A DNA stretch of 9,672 bases from an uncultured bacterium (GCA_905214225.1 CAJMLL010000059.1:1-9672), one strand, 5' to 3'. Counted from the first letter of the stretch, positions 1 to 6,130 are shown. Notes: generated from the sequence alone by a model not told the origin. A program made the numbers and translations.

Positions 1-90
1 ACAACCGTGTTTTGTTTTTTCACTGTCTCTCATAAGGGGAGCATATCATTCAGCGCCGTGAAAGGGTGGGGTTCTTATTATAGATTCAGC

Positions 91-117
91 TTAGCACTCT
101 CAGGTACACAGTGCTAA
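91..117 (+). promoter_or_regulatory. CIRCE operator (HrcA binding site) upstream of hsp20
   Basis: The inverted repeat reads TTAGCACTC, a 9-nt spacer, then CAGTGCTAA. The CIRCE consensus is TTAGCACTC-N9-GAGTGCTAA, so 17 of 18 arm positions match; only the inner base of the right arm (C at 109, expected G) differs. CIRCE is bound by the heat-shock repressor HrcA, which is kept active by GroEL. The element lies 85 nt before the Hsp20 start codon, in the expected promoter/leader position. A -10-like TATTAT/TATAGA stretch lies just upstream at 76-84, but no convincing -35 box accompanies it. Regulation of the gene by HrcA is inferred from this site. Confidence 0.87.
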
Positions 118-201
118 ACCCACTGAAAACAGCTGAGAGTTCCGGCTGAGCAACAGCGCAGGCTGTATAAACACGAGTAAAGAATTAAGGAGGTTTTCAT
201 T

Positions 202-627
202 ATGTTGTTCCCAAGCGTATTCAGAGATAATTTATTTAACGATTTTAATGATATCATGGACTGGCCGACCGTCAGTACCGATCCGACACTGATGAAGAGT
301 GACGTGAAAGACGCCGGTGATCATTATGAGCTGACGATGGATCTGCCGGGATTCAGCAAGGATAATGTAAAGCTCCAGCTGAAAGACGGAGTCCTGAACT
401 TCCAGGCCTCTACAAGCAAGAGTAATGACGAGAAAGATGAGGACGGAAAGTATCTGCGCCGCGAGCGCTTCCAGGGCAGCTGCTCCAGAAGTTTCTACGT
501 CGGCAAAGATGTAAAAGAAGAGGATATCAAGGCGAAATTCGATAATGGTGTTCTGACCGTCTGTGTTCCTAAGAAGGAAGACAAGCCAGAAGTCGAGGAC
601 AATCACCTCATTCAGATCGAGGGTTAA
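202..627 (+). CDS. Small heat-shock protein, Hsp20/alpha-crystallin family
   Basis: This encodes a 141-residue cytoplasmic ATP-independent holdase chaperone that would bind unfolding proteins under stress. The alpha-crystallin domain spans roughly residues 33-125. It begins after a short N-terminal arm rich in Phe and Asp (FRDNLFNDFNDIMD). The domain shows the ELTMDLPGF start of the beta-sandwich near residues 43-51 and the family hallmark NGVLTVCVPK at 115-124. The C-terminal tail carries the I-x-I motif (IQI, 137-139) that docks into neighbouring subunits during oligomer assembly. Length is typical of bacterial Hsp20. The ATG at 202 is preceded by a strong SD, AAGGAGG at 187-193, with 8 nt spacing. 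A CIRCE operator upstream indicates HrcA control. It seems to be a single-gene unit that converges on the MFS gene. Confidence 0.95.
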   Translation: MLFPSVFRDNLFNDFNDIMDWPTVSTDPTLMKSDVKDAGDHYELTMDLPGFSKDNVKLQLKDGVLNFQASTSKSNDEKDEDGKYLRRERFQGSCSRSFYVGKDVKEEDIKAKFDNGVLTVCVPKKEDKPEVEDNHLIQIEG

Positions 628-643
628 TCCCCTCTTTCTGACC

Positions 644-678
644 CCGGTCCCGGCAAAAGCCAATACGCCGGGGACCGG
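644..678 (+). other. GC-rich stem-loop 3' of hsp20
   Basis: CCGGTCCCGGC (644-654) can pair with GCCGGGGACCGG (667-678), leaving a single bulged G and a 12-nt loop. It starts 16 nt after the hsp20 stop. No U-tract follows directly, so it is not a canonical intrinsic terminator. It may protect the mRNA 3' end or cause pausing ahead of the better terminator at 761-800. Confidence 0.5.
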
Positions 679-760
679 ATGATCAATCAATGAGCTTTTC
701 CAGGCAATACCAATAAATCAATCCAACCAATATTCAAACACTCACTTACAATTCTAAAAG

Positions 761-800
761 AAAAAGAGCTCCGGATTATGTCAGTCCGGAGCTCTTTTTT
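761..800. terminator. Bidirectional intrinsic terminator between hsp20 and the MFS gene
   Basis: A perfect stem of GAGCTCCGGA (766-775) and TCCGGAGCTC (785-794) encloses a 9-nt loop. It has an A-tract on the left (761-765) and a T-tract on the right (795-800). Because the flanking tracts are complementary, the hairpin works as a terminator on both strands and ends both convergent genes. The stop codon of the - strand transporter (801-799) overlaps the T-tract. Confidence 0.93.
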
Positions 801-2049
801 ATCTTACCGCCGCTCCTCCCGGAACGCAGATATCCTCCTCTTCCTTTCCGACTACGAACTGCGCGATCAGGAAAGCAATCAGATACAGACCTGCAAGAAC
901 GATGATGACATTCTCATAGGACCCTGTCAGACGGAGAATCAGTGCCGTGAGCTGGTTTCCGGAAAGTCCCGCAAAGGCCCATGCGGACAGCGCCACGCCG
1001 TGAATCGTGCTGATGTTCTTCATGCCGAAACGGCTGGACAAAAGCGCAGGCAGTGTGCTGAATCCCCCGCCGTATCCGGCGTTCACCACAAGAAGCAGGA
1101 TAAATACGATGACCATAATTCCTTTAGAAACAGCAGAAACAGAAAATGCCAGAAGCGCCGCACCGATGCACAGCAGGAAAATCGCTTTATACACAGAATT
1201 CCTGTCCTTCAGATGATCGCTGAAGCTGGAAAATCCGATTCGGCCCAGAGCATTGGACGCCGCGGTCAGAGACTGAACGACGCTGATCGCCGCCATTCCG
1301 AATCCTGCCAGCTGCAGAATCGGCTTCTCATAAGAAATCAGGGCCAGTCCGCAGGTGATGTTGATGTAAAACATCAGCCAGATGCCCGCATAGGTTTTAT
1401 TCTTAAAGAAGCGCAGGCGGTTGACATTGCTCTTTACCCTCGGCTCAACCCAGCCATCCGGTTTTTTCAGGAGAAAATGACCGAGCATCATCATCAGGAA
1501 ATACACGCCTGTCAGGACAAAAAACATATTCGCAAGGCCGATCTTCCCCTGTAACGTGTTCATGACCGGGCTTGCAATTGCCTTTGCCAGGCCGAATCCC
1601 ATAATGGAAATTCCGGTTCCCAGGCCCGGATTATCCTTAAACCAGAGCATCAGAGTCTTTACCGGCGTAAGATAGCCGATTCCCAGACCGATTCCCATAA
1701 TGCATCCATAACACAGGAAAATTCCGGCTGTTGTCAGTCCCCTTCCCAGCATACCGGAATAGCGGATGCAGAGTCCCGTTCCCGCCATGCCGGCAGTAAA
1801 ACAGAGGCAGGCGATCAGGCTTGCCTTGTGAATGTTTCTTTCAATAAATGGGCCTGCAAAAGCGGCAGACATGCCGAGAAAAAAGATTGCCAGACTGAAG
1901 GCAAATCCGATCAGTGCCGGAGAAGTGCCGATCCGTTCCGCCAGAGCGCCGCTGAAGGACGACCAGCAGTAGACAGTTCCGATGCTGCAGTGAATCAGCA
2001 GAGCCGGAACCGCTGCGCGCATCCATTTGTTTTCGATAAGTTTCATCAT
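799..2049 (-). CDS. OFA-family major facilitator transporter (oxalate/formate antiporter-like)
   Basis: This encodes a 416-residue integral membrane carrier with about 12 hydrophobic segments. The N-terminus (SIGTVYCWSSF, residues 22-32) and the segment at 119-147 (GIGLGIGYLTP followed by WFKDNPGLGTGI) are characteristic of the OFA family in the major facilitator superfamily. The family includes oxalate/formate exchangers and monocarboxylate carriers, and the substrate cannot be read from sequence. The chosen start is the ATG at 2049-2047, because GGAGG (2061-2057) precedes it by 7 nt. The frame stays open up to an ATG at 2337, but those 96 extra codons are a translation of a ZTP riboswitch and its terminator, so the longer form is rejected. 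The riboswitch suggests the cargo belongs to one-carbon metabolism, with formate the leading guess. The next ATG (2046-2044) is an alternative start. Confidence 0.9.
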   Translation of the reverse strand: MMKLIENKWMRAAVPALLIHCSIGTVYCWSSFSGALAERIGTSPALIGFAFSLAIFFLGMSAAFAGPFIERNIHKASLIACLCFTAGMAGTGLCIRYSGMLGRGLTTAGIFLCYGCIMGIGLGIGYLTPVKTLMLWFKDNPGLGTGISIMGFGLAKAIASPVMNTLQGKIGLANMFFVLTGVYFLMMMLGHFLLKKPDGWVEPRVKSNVNRLRFFKNKTYAGIWLMFYINITCGLALISYEKPILQLAGFGMAAISVVQSLTAASNALGRIGFSSFSDHLKDRNSVYKAIFLLCIGAALLAFSVSAVSKGIMVIVFILLLVVNAGYGGGFSTLPALLSSRFGMKNISTIHGVALSAWAFAGLSGNQLTALILRLTGSYENVIIVLAGLYLIAFLIAQFVVGKEEEDICVPGGAAVR

Positions 2050-2066
2050 GTCATGACCTCCGAATC

Positions 2067-2098
2067 TTCCAGGTACATGACAGAATGCCTCGTACCTG
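2067..2098 (-). repeat. Inverted repeat in the transporter leader, just before its SD
   Basis: CAGGTAC (2070-2076) and GTACCTG (2092-2098) form a perfect 7-bp inverted repeat with a 15-nt loop; TTC/GAA can extend it past one bulged base. It ends only 6 nt upstream of the transporter's SD. It could be an mRNA hairpin affecting ribosome access or a protein operator. No family was recognised. Confidence 0.4.
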
Positions 2099-2204
2099 AA
2101 CATAAGGTTGGGGTGTCTTCCTGTTTTCCCTGAACATCGGAATAATTGCAGAAAACGAAACTGCCGTACAGAGGAAATCATCCCCCATATCCATTTCAGA
2201 GAAT

Positions 2205-2232
2205 AAAAAAAACAACTCATTGAATTGAGCTG
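2205..2232 (-). terminator. Riboswitch-controlled intrinsic terminator (expression platform)
   Basis: On the - strand, CAGCTCA (2232-2226) pairs with TGAGTTG (2219-2213) through one G-U pair, with a 6-nt loop, and is followed by eight consecutive T (2212-2205). The first bases of its 5' arm (2232-2231) are also the last bases of the ZTP aptamer P3 stem. Ligand-stabilised P3 and the terminator therefore compete, which predicts an ON switch: ligand bound, read-through into the transporter. Confidence 0.85.
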
Positions 2233-2306
2233 CCCAGGCGGTCGGCATGTATAAATCTGCAGCGCACCGTGTTCTTTCACGTGATCCGCCAGCGCTGCGG
2301 ACAGAT
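2231..2306 (-). promoter_or_regulatory. ZTP (pfl) riboswitch aptamer upstream of the OFA transporter
   Basis: On the - strand the two conserved blocks of the ZTP/pfl class are present. P1 is GCAGCG (2298-2293) with CGCTGC (2264-2259), extendable by ATCT/AGAT. The conserved CTGGCGGA follows immediately (2292-2285). P2 is CGTG (2281-2278) with CACG (2271-2268) around an AAAGAA loop. After an A/U-rich linker comes GCCGACCGCCTGGGC (2246-2232), the P3 hairpin, closed by TGCC/GGCA. The pseudoknot GGCGG (2290-2286) with CCGCC (2241-2237) is a perfect 5 bp. The class binds ZTP/ZMP, purine intermediates that accumulate when 10-formyl-THF is short, and typically turns on folate and one-carbon genes. 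Here it governs a transporter. Confidence 0.92.
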
Positions 2307-2367
2307 TTTCATTCCGGTATTTCTCTCTGGACGACATTCCGTCCGGAAAGATAAAACCGATATCTAG

Positions 2368-2396
2368 AGAATAGCGTATTTGCTTCTTCCGGTCAA
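2368..2396 (-). promoter_or_regulatory. Sigma-A promoter of the transporter/riboswitch transcript
   Basis: On the - strand, -35 TTGACC (2396-2391), a 17-nt spacer and -10 TATTCT (2373-2368) match the housekeeping consensus 5/6 and 4/6. Transcription would begin near 2361, about 55 nt before the ZTP aptamer, leaving a leader of about 310 nt before the transporter's ATG. A small hairpin GGACG/CGTCC (2344-2340 with 2333-2329) lies between the start and the aptamer. Confidence 0.7.
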
Positions 2397-2415
2397 GAGG
2401 GAAAATAACGAGATA

Positions 2416-2448
2416 CTGTCAATCGCTGATGGGAGTTTTCGTTGACAG
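2416..2448. repeat. Inverted repeat CTGTCAA / TTGACAG in the divergent intergenic region
   Basis: CTGTCAA (2416-2422) and TTGACAG (2442-2448) are perfect inverted copies separated by 19 nt; CG pairs extend them past one bulge. The repeat lies 20 bp upstream of the transporter's -35 box and downstream of the HypB remnant's stop codon. It may be an operator or a weak 3' hairpin of the former gene. The rest of 2397-2496 shows no gene or other signal. Confidence 0.35.
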
Positions 2449-2496
2449 GTCTCCAAGTTGTTTTGTGATCTGTACGCAGCATGGTAATAAATTACA

Positions 2497-2604
2497 CTAT
2501 TTCTCATTCCAGGCACTGACCTGCTCTCTCAGCCAGCCGCACCATTGATTCACACCCTCTCCGGTTTTGGCGTTGATCGGAATGATTTTCAGTTTTGGTT
2601 GACC
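2497..2604 (-). pseudogene. C-terminal remnant of a HypB-like nickel-insertion GTPase
   Basis: Reading the - strand from 2604 gives 35 codons and a TAG stop (2499-2497). The peptide begins PKLKIIPINAKTGEG and continues with W, C, WL and a basic/acidic tail ending in WNEK. The [SN]AKTGEG G5 loop followed by W-x-x-WL is the typical end of HypB, the GTPase that loads nickel into [NiFe]-hydrogenases and helps urease maturation in some species. Only this tail is present; a full HypB has over 200 residues. The reading frame continues upstream to a stop near 2686 but no longer resembles HypB. There is no ATG and no SD. The recognisable part ends where the trp promoter begins, so a deletion or rearrangement joint near 2600 is likely. 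A related small GTPase such as UreG is a less likely source. Confidence 0.65.
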
Positions 2605-2627
2605 AAACAACCTTTTAGTGATATATT
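2599..2627 (+). promoter_or_regulatory. Sigma-A promoter of the trp operon
   Basis: TTGACC (2599-2604), a 17-nt spacer and TATATT (2622-2627) form a strong housekeeping promoter (5/6 and 5/6 matches). The predicted start near 2634 lies 20 nt before the base of T-box Stem I, the usual spacing for such leaders. The -35 box overlaps the truncated end of the HypB remnant. Confidence 0.75.
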
Positions 2628-2653
2628 TGACTCGGAAAACAAAATAGCAAGAA

Positions 2654-2955
2654 ACCGATGAGGCGAAGAAAAGATAATTATGCTCCTACAGAGAGTCTGC
2701 GAAGCTGAGATGCAGATGGAAAACAGGTTATGCAATATGGATCGCTGAGGGCGCGGTCAAAGGCCGGAAGAAGGTGTTCATCAGAATGAACTTTTCCCCC
2801 GTCTGAGTATTCCGCGACGTAAGGCACACGTCAGCTGCCAGGAATATGATGGTATTCCCCAGAGTGCGCATTATGCGAAGCAAGGTGGCATCGCGGATGA
2901 TTGAAGATTATTCGTCCTTGGCAGATTAAAATGATTATCTGCCAGGGGCTTTTTT
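2654..2955 (+). promoter_or_regulatory. Tryptophan-specific T-box riboswitch (tRNA-Trp sensing leader)
   Basis: The conserved T-box AAGGTGGCATCGCGG is at 2882-2896. Stem I closes with ACCG (2654-2657)/CGGT (2754-2757), then a GATGA/GAG k-turn and a GGCGA (2662-2666)/TCGCT (2742-2746) helix. AGAGAG (2690-2695) and the distal hairpin TCTGC/GCAGA (2696-2700 with 2712-2716) are typical of the class. The specifier codon is TGG (2738-2740), followed by A and then the lower helix, so it reads Trp. A Stem III-like hairpin is GGAATA/TATTCC (2841-2858). In the antiterminator, CAAGG (2881-2885) pairs with CCTTG (2916-2920), leaving a bulge that starts TGGC. That C pairs with discriminator G73 of bacterial tRNA-Trp, which agrees with the specifier. 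Uncharged tRNA-Trp should allow read-through into trpE. Confidence 0.92.
2914..2955 (+). terminator. T-box leader attenuator (intrinsic terminator)
   Basis: The 5' arm at 2914-2926 (core TTGGCAGAT) pairs with ATCTGCCAGGGGC (2937-2949), with wobble pairs near the base. A run of six T (2950-2955) follows. Its 5' arm contains the CCTTG needed by the antiterminator, so the two folds exclude each other. It stops transcription before trpE when tRNA-Trp is charged. Confidence 0.92.
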
Positions 2956-3008
2956 CTTGCCAGGGTAAATTTTGCCGCTGAATGGGGTCTTTAGGAAAGG
3001 AAACCAGA

Positions 3009-4475
3009 TTGAACATTACGCCTAGTCTTGATGAAATTAAAAAGATTGCTGCAGAGGGAAAATATGATATCGCGCCGGTCATGGGAGAAATGCTCTCGGA
3101 TATGGCGACGCCGGTTCAGGTCATGCGGAAAATGCTGAATATTTCCGAACACTGCTACATGCTGGAGAGCGCAGAGGACAACAAACAGTGGGGCCGCTAC
3201 TCCTTCCTCGGATGTGAGCCGAAAAGCGCGATCAGCGCAGTGAACGGTGTGCTGAAAATCGACGACCTGACCATTGAGAACGCGGATCCGAGAAAATACA
3301 TCCGCCAGATTATGGAGAAGAACCGCTCACCGAAGATTCCGGAAATGCCGCCCTTCACCGGAGGACTTGTCGGATATTTCTCTTACGATTATCTGAAGTA
3401 TTCTGAGCCGACTCTCCGCCTGGACGCGGAAGACACGGAGGGTTTTCAGGATGTGGACCTGATGCTGTTCGATAAGGTCATCTGCTTCGACAACTACCGG
3501 CAGAAGATCCTGTTGATCGCCAACATGCCGCTGAATGGCGACCTGGATGCCGCCTATAACAAGGCGCAGCTGGAAATCCAGCATCTGAAGGACCTGATCC
3601 TGAACGGCACTCCGAAGAAAGACATTCCGGGCCACATGACTTCTGAAATCAAGCCGTATTTCTCGAAAGACCAGTACTGCGGCATGGTCCAGAAAGCCAA
3701 GCACTACATCAAGGAAGGCGATATTTTCCAGATCGTCCTGTCCAACAGACTGGAAGCGGATTTTGAGGGCTCCCTCTTCAACACCTACCGGGTTCTGAGG
3801 ACGCTGAACCCTTCCCCATACATGCTGTACTTCTCCGGTTCCGACATGGAGGTCGCCGGAGCATCCCCGGAGACCCTGGTCAAGCTGCAGGACGGAACCC
3901 TGCACACCTTCCCGCTTGCGGGAACCCGGCCGAGAGGAAAGACAAAGGAAGAAGATGACCGGCTGGAAAAGGAACTTTTGGAAGACCCGAAGGAACTGGC
4001 CGAGCACAACATGCTGGTCGACCTGGGCAGAAACGACATCGGAAAACTCAGCAAATTCGGCACAGTGGAAGTCGAGAAATACCATGTGATCGAGAAATAT
4101 TCCCACGTCATGCACATCGGTTCAACCGTAAAAGGCGAAATCAGAGACGACATGGACGCGCTGGACGCAGTAGACTCGGTTCTGCCTGCCGGTACACTTT
4201 CCGGAGCACCGAAGCTCAGAGCCTGCCAGCTGATCAACGATCTGGAAAACAATAAACGCGGAATTTACGGCAGAGCGATCGGATACATTGATTTCACCGG
4301 AAATCTGGACTGCTGCATCGCCATCCGCATTGCCTATAAGAAGAATAATAAAGTGTTTATCCGGAGCGGAGCCGGAATCGTTTACGATTCCGTACCGGAA
4401 AATGAGTATCAGGAATGCCTGAACAAGGCCGCCGCCGTTGTAAGTGCGCTGAAGACAGCAGAAGAGGAGGACTAA
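3009..4475 (+). CDS. trpE: Anthranilate synthase component I
   Basis: The large subunit converts chorismate to anthranilate with ammonia supplied by TrpG, the first committed step of tryptophan synthesis. With a TTG start at 3009 the protein has 488 residues and begins NITPSLDEI, as TrpE proteins normally do. SD AGGAAAGG (2993-3000) is 8 nt ahead. An in-frame ATG at 2982 would add nine residues but has no well-placed SD. The N-terminal domain carries LES-x10-S (LES at about 52-54, Ser 65), the tryptophan feedback-binding motif. The C-terminal chorismate-binding domain shows NPSPYMLYF, GASPETLV, PLAGTRPRG, AEHNMLVDLGRND, AGTLSGAPK and GRAIGYIDF in family order. All key motifs appear intact. 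First gene of the operon, under T-box control. Confidence 0.96.
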   Translation: MNITPSLDEIKKIAAEGKYDIAPVMGEMLSDMATPVQVMRKMLNISEHCYMLESAEDNKQWGRYSFLGCEPKSAISAVNGVLKIDDLTIENADPRKYIRQIMEKNRSPKIPEMPPFTGGLVGYFSYDYLKYSEPTLRLDAEDTEGFQDVDLMLFDKVICFDNYRQKILLIANMPLNGDLDAAYNKAQLEIQHLKDLILNGTPKKDIPGHMTSEIKPYFSKDQYCGMVQKAKHYIKEGDIFQIVLSNRLEADFEGSLFNTYRVLRTLNPSPYMLYFSGSDMEVAGASPETLVKLQDGTLHTFPLAGTRPRGKTKEEDDRLEKELLEDPKELAEHNMLVDLGRNDIGKLSKFGTVEVEKYHVIEKYSHVMHIGSTVKGEIRDDMDALDAVDSVLPAGTLSGAPKLRACQLINDLENNKRGIYGRAIGYIDFTGNLDCCIAIRIAYKKNNKVFIRSGAGIVYDSVPENEYQECLNKAAAVVSALKTAEEED

Positions 4476-4478
4476 CAG

Positions 4479-5069
4479 ATGATTTTACTGATTGACAACT
4501 ATGACAGTTTCTCCTATAACCTGTATCAGCTTATCGGATCCATCAACCCGGATATCAAGGTCATCCGGAACGACGCCATGACCGTGGAAGAAATCGACAG
4601 GCTCAATCCTGAGGCCATCGTAATCTCCCCGGGACCGGGCCGGCCGGAAGACGCAGGCGTCTGCATCGACGTCATTAAGAAGCTCGGCTCCCGCATCCCG
4701 ATCCTTGGCGTCTGCCTGGGCCATCAGGCCATCGCCATGGCCTTCGGCGGAAAAGTCAGCTACGCGAAGATCCTGATGCATGGAAAACAGTCCATCGCCC
4801 GGCTGGACACGTCCACCACCCTGTTTAAGGGCCTTCCGGACAAAACCGAAGTCGCAAGATACCACTCGCTTTCCGCTGATCCGGACACTCTGCCGGACTG
4901 CCTTCAGATTACGGCAGAAGCGGACGACGATGAAATCATGGCTGTTCAGCATAAGGAATACCCGATTTTCGGCATGCAGTTCCATCCAGAATCCATCATG
5001 ACCCCGGAAGGAAAGCCGATGCTGGAAAACTTCTTGTCTGCTGCAGCAGAGTATAAACAGACAAGATAG
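4479..5069 (+). CDS. trpG: Anthranilate synthase component II (glutamine amidotransferase)
   Basis: This 196-residue subunit hydrolyses glutamine and passes ammonia to TrpE. It is a class I glutamine amidotransferase: SPGPGRPEDAG (about 50-60) is the oxyanion-strand motif, GVCLGHQ (77-83) holds nucleophile Cys79, and MQFHPES (166-172) supplies His169 and Glu171 of the triad. It begins only 3 nt after the trpE stop. Its SD (GAGGAGG, 4464-4470) lies inside the last trpE codons, which suggests coupled translation and matched subunit amounts. It is not fused to TrpD, unlike in enteric bacteria. A dual role in 4-amino-4-deoxychorismate synthesis (PabA) occurs in some Bacillota but cannot be judged here. 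Confidence 0.96.
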   Translation: MILLIDNYDSFSYNLYQLIGSINPDIKVIRNDAMTVEEIDRLNPEAIVISPGPGRPEDAGVCIDVIKKLGSRIPILGVCLGHQAIAMAFGGKVSYAKILMHGKQSIARLDTSTTLFKGLPDKTEVARYHSLSADPDTLPDCLQITAEADDDEIMAVQHKEYPIFGMQFHPESIMTPEGKPMLENFLSAAAEYKQTR

Positions 5070-5113
5070 AATATAGAAATACATATAAGTTTTGAGAGAC
5101 AAAGGAGAAAGAA

Positions 5114-6130
5114 ATGATCGCAGAAGCAATTAAGAAAATTGTCGGTAAAGGTGATCTTAGCTATGACGAAGCCTATGCAGTAATGAATGAAATCATGAGC
5201 GGAGAAACGAGTCAGGTGCAGAATGCCGCATATCTGGCGGCCCTCTCCACCAAGAGCACCCGCGCAGAAACTATCGATGAAATCACTGCATCTGCAGCAG
5301 CCATGCGCGAACACGCCCTTCCGGTTTCCCACAGCCAGAACGTCATGGAAATCGTAGGAACCGGCGGAGACCACGCAGGAAGCATCAATGTATCCACGAC
5401 TTCCGCATTCGTAGTCGCCTCTGCTGGCGTTCCGGTTGCCAAGCACGGAAATCGCGCGGCTTCCTCCCTCTGTGGCGCAGCAGACTGCCTGGAAGCCCTC
5501 GGCATCAACATTCAGCTTGAACCTGAGAAATGCACCGAACTTCTGGACAAGATCGGCATCTGCTTCATGTTTGCACAGAAATATCACGCATCCATGAAGT
5601 ACGTCGGCTCCATTCGTAAAGAACTGGGAATCCGCACCGTCTTCAACATCCTCGGACCTCTGACCAACCCGGCCAAGCCGGAAATGATGATGCTGGGCGT
5701 CTACGATTCCTACCTCATCGAGCCTCTGTCCAAGGTTCTGACCAAACTGGGCGTCAAGCGCGGCATGATCTTCCACGGCGAAGACGGACTGGATGAAATT
5801 TCCGCTTCCGCACCGACCAGCTTCAGCGAATTCCGCGATGGATGGTACAGAACCGGCACACTCAAGCCGGAAGACTTCGGCATGGAGCGCTGCAATAAAT
5901 CCGACATCGTCGGCGGCACCCCGCAGGAAAACGCAGAAATCACACGCGACATCCTGAAAGGTGTCAAGGGACCGAAATACAACATCGTCATGCTGAATGC
6001 CGGAGCATCCCTCTACACCGCGGGCAAAGCCGACACGATCAAGGAAGGAATCGAACTGGCCGAAGCACAGGTTGCAAGCGGCGCAGCATACCAGAAACTG
6101 GAAGAATTCATTGCTGAATCGAATAAATAG
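5114..6130 (+). CDS. trpD: Anthranilate phosphoribosyltransferase
   Basis: This enzyme transfers the phosphoribosyl group of PRPP to anthranilate, giving phosphoribosyl-anthranilate. It is 338 residues, normal for the family. The PRPP-binding glycine-rich GTGGD is at 82-86, followed by [10 protein letters not shown]. The conserved KHGNRAASS at 110-118 binds anthranilate and [15 protein letters not shown] further on is another family signature. The small N-terminal helical domain ([17 protein letters not shown]) is typical of the nucleoside phosphorylase/TrpD fold. SD AAAGGAG (5101-5107) is 6 nt before ATG. The 44-nt AT-rich gap from trpG is the longest inside the operon; no hairpin or promoter of note was seen in it. 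Confidence 0.96.
   Translation: MIAEAIKKIVGKGDLSYDEAYAVMNEIMSGETSQVQNAAYLAALSTKSTRAETIDEITASAAAMREHALPVSHSQNVMEIVGTGGDHAGSINVSTTSAFVVASAGVPVAKHGNRAASSLCGAADCLEALGINIQLEPEKCTELLDKIGICFMFAQKYHASMKYVGSIRKELGIRTVFNILGPLTNPAKPEMMMLGVYDSYLIEPLSKVLTKLGVKRGMIFHGEDGLDEISASAPTSFSEFRDGWYRTGTLKPEDFGMERCNKSDIVGGTPQENAEITRDILKGVKGPKYNIVMLNAGASLYTAGKADTIKEGIELAEAQVASGAAYQKLEEFIAESNK

Noticed and set aside
1..60. End of an upstream gene or terminator (T-rich stretch near 10-20)
   Set aside because: No stem could be paired with the T-run inside the window and no coding frame was recognisable, so nothing is claimed for this edge.
778..1554. 258-codon + strand ORF opposite the transporter
   Set aside because: Its composition is that of an antisense shadow (rich in Q, R, H, S), it begins inside the bidirectional terminator, and the - strand protein is clearly a transporter.
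2051..2248. Small - strand ORF of 65 codons (or 46 from an inner ATG) ending next to the transporter start
   Set aside because: Its first part lies in the riboswitch P3 and terminator, there is no SD before either ATG, and the peptide resembles nothing known.
2050..2337. N-terminal extension of the MFS transporter (512-residue version)
   Set aside because: It is a translation of the ZTP riboswitch and terminator, lacks an SD at 2337 and lacks family similarity; the start at 2049 has a proper SD.
2497..2688. A living small gene covering the HypB-like segment
   Set aside because: No ATG in the open stretch. The only possible start near the HypB part is a TTG at 2610 with no spaced SD, and the conserved GTPase motifs P-loop, G3 and G4 are absent.
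5070..5113. Internal promoter between trpG and trpD
   Set aside because: The gap is AT-rich but shows no -35/-10 pair of convincing quality.
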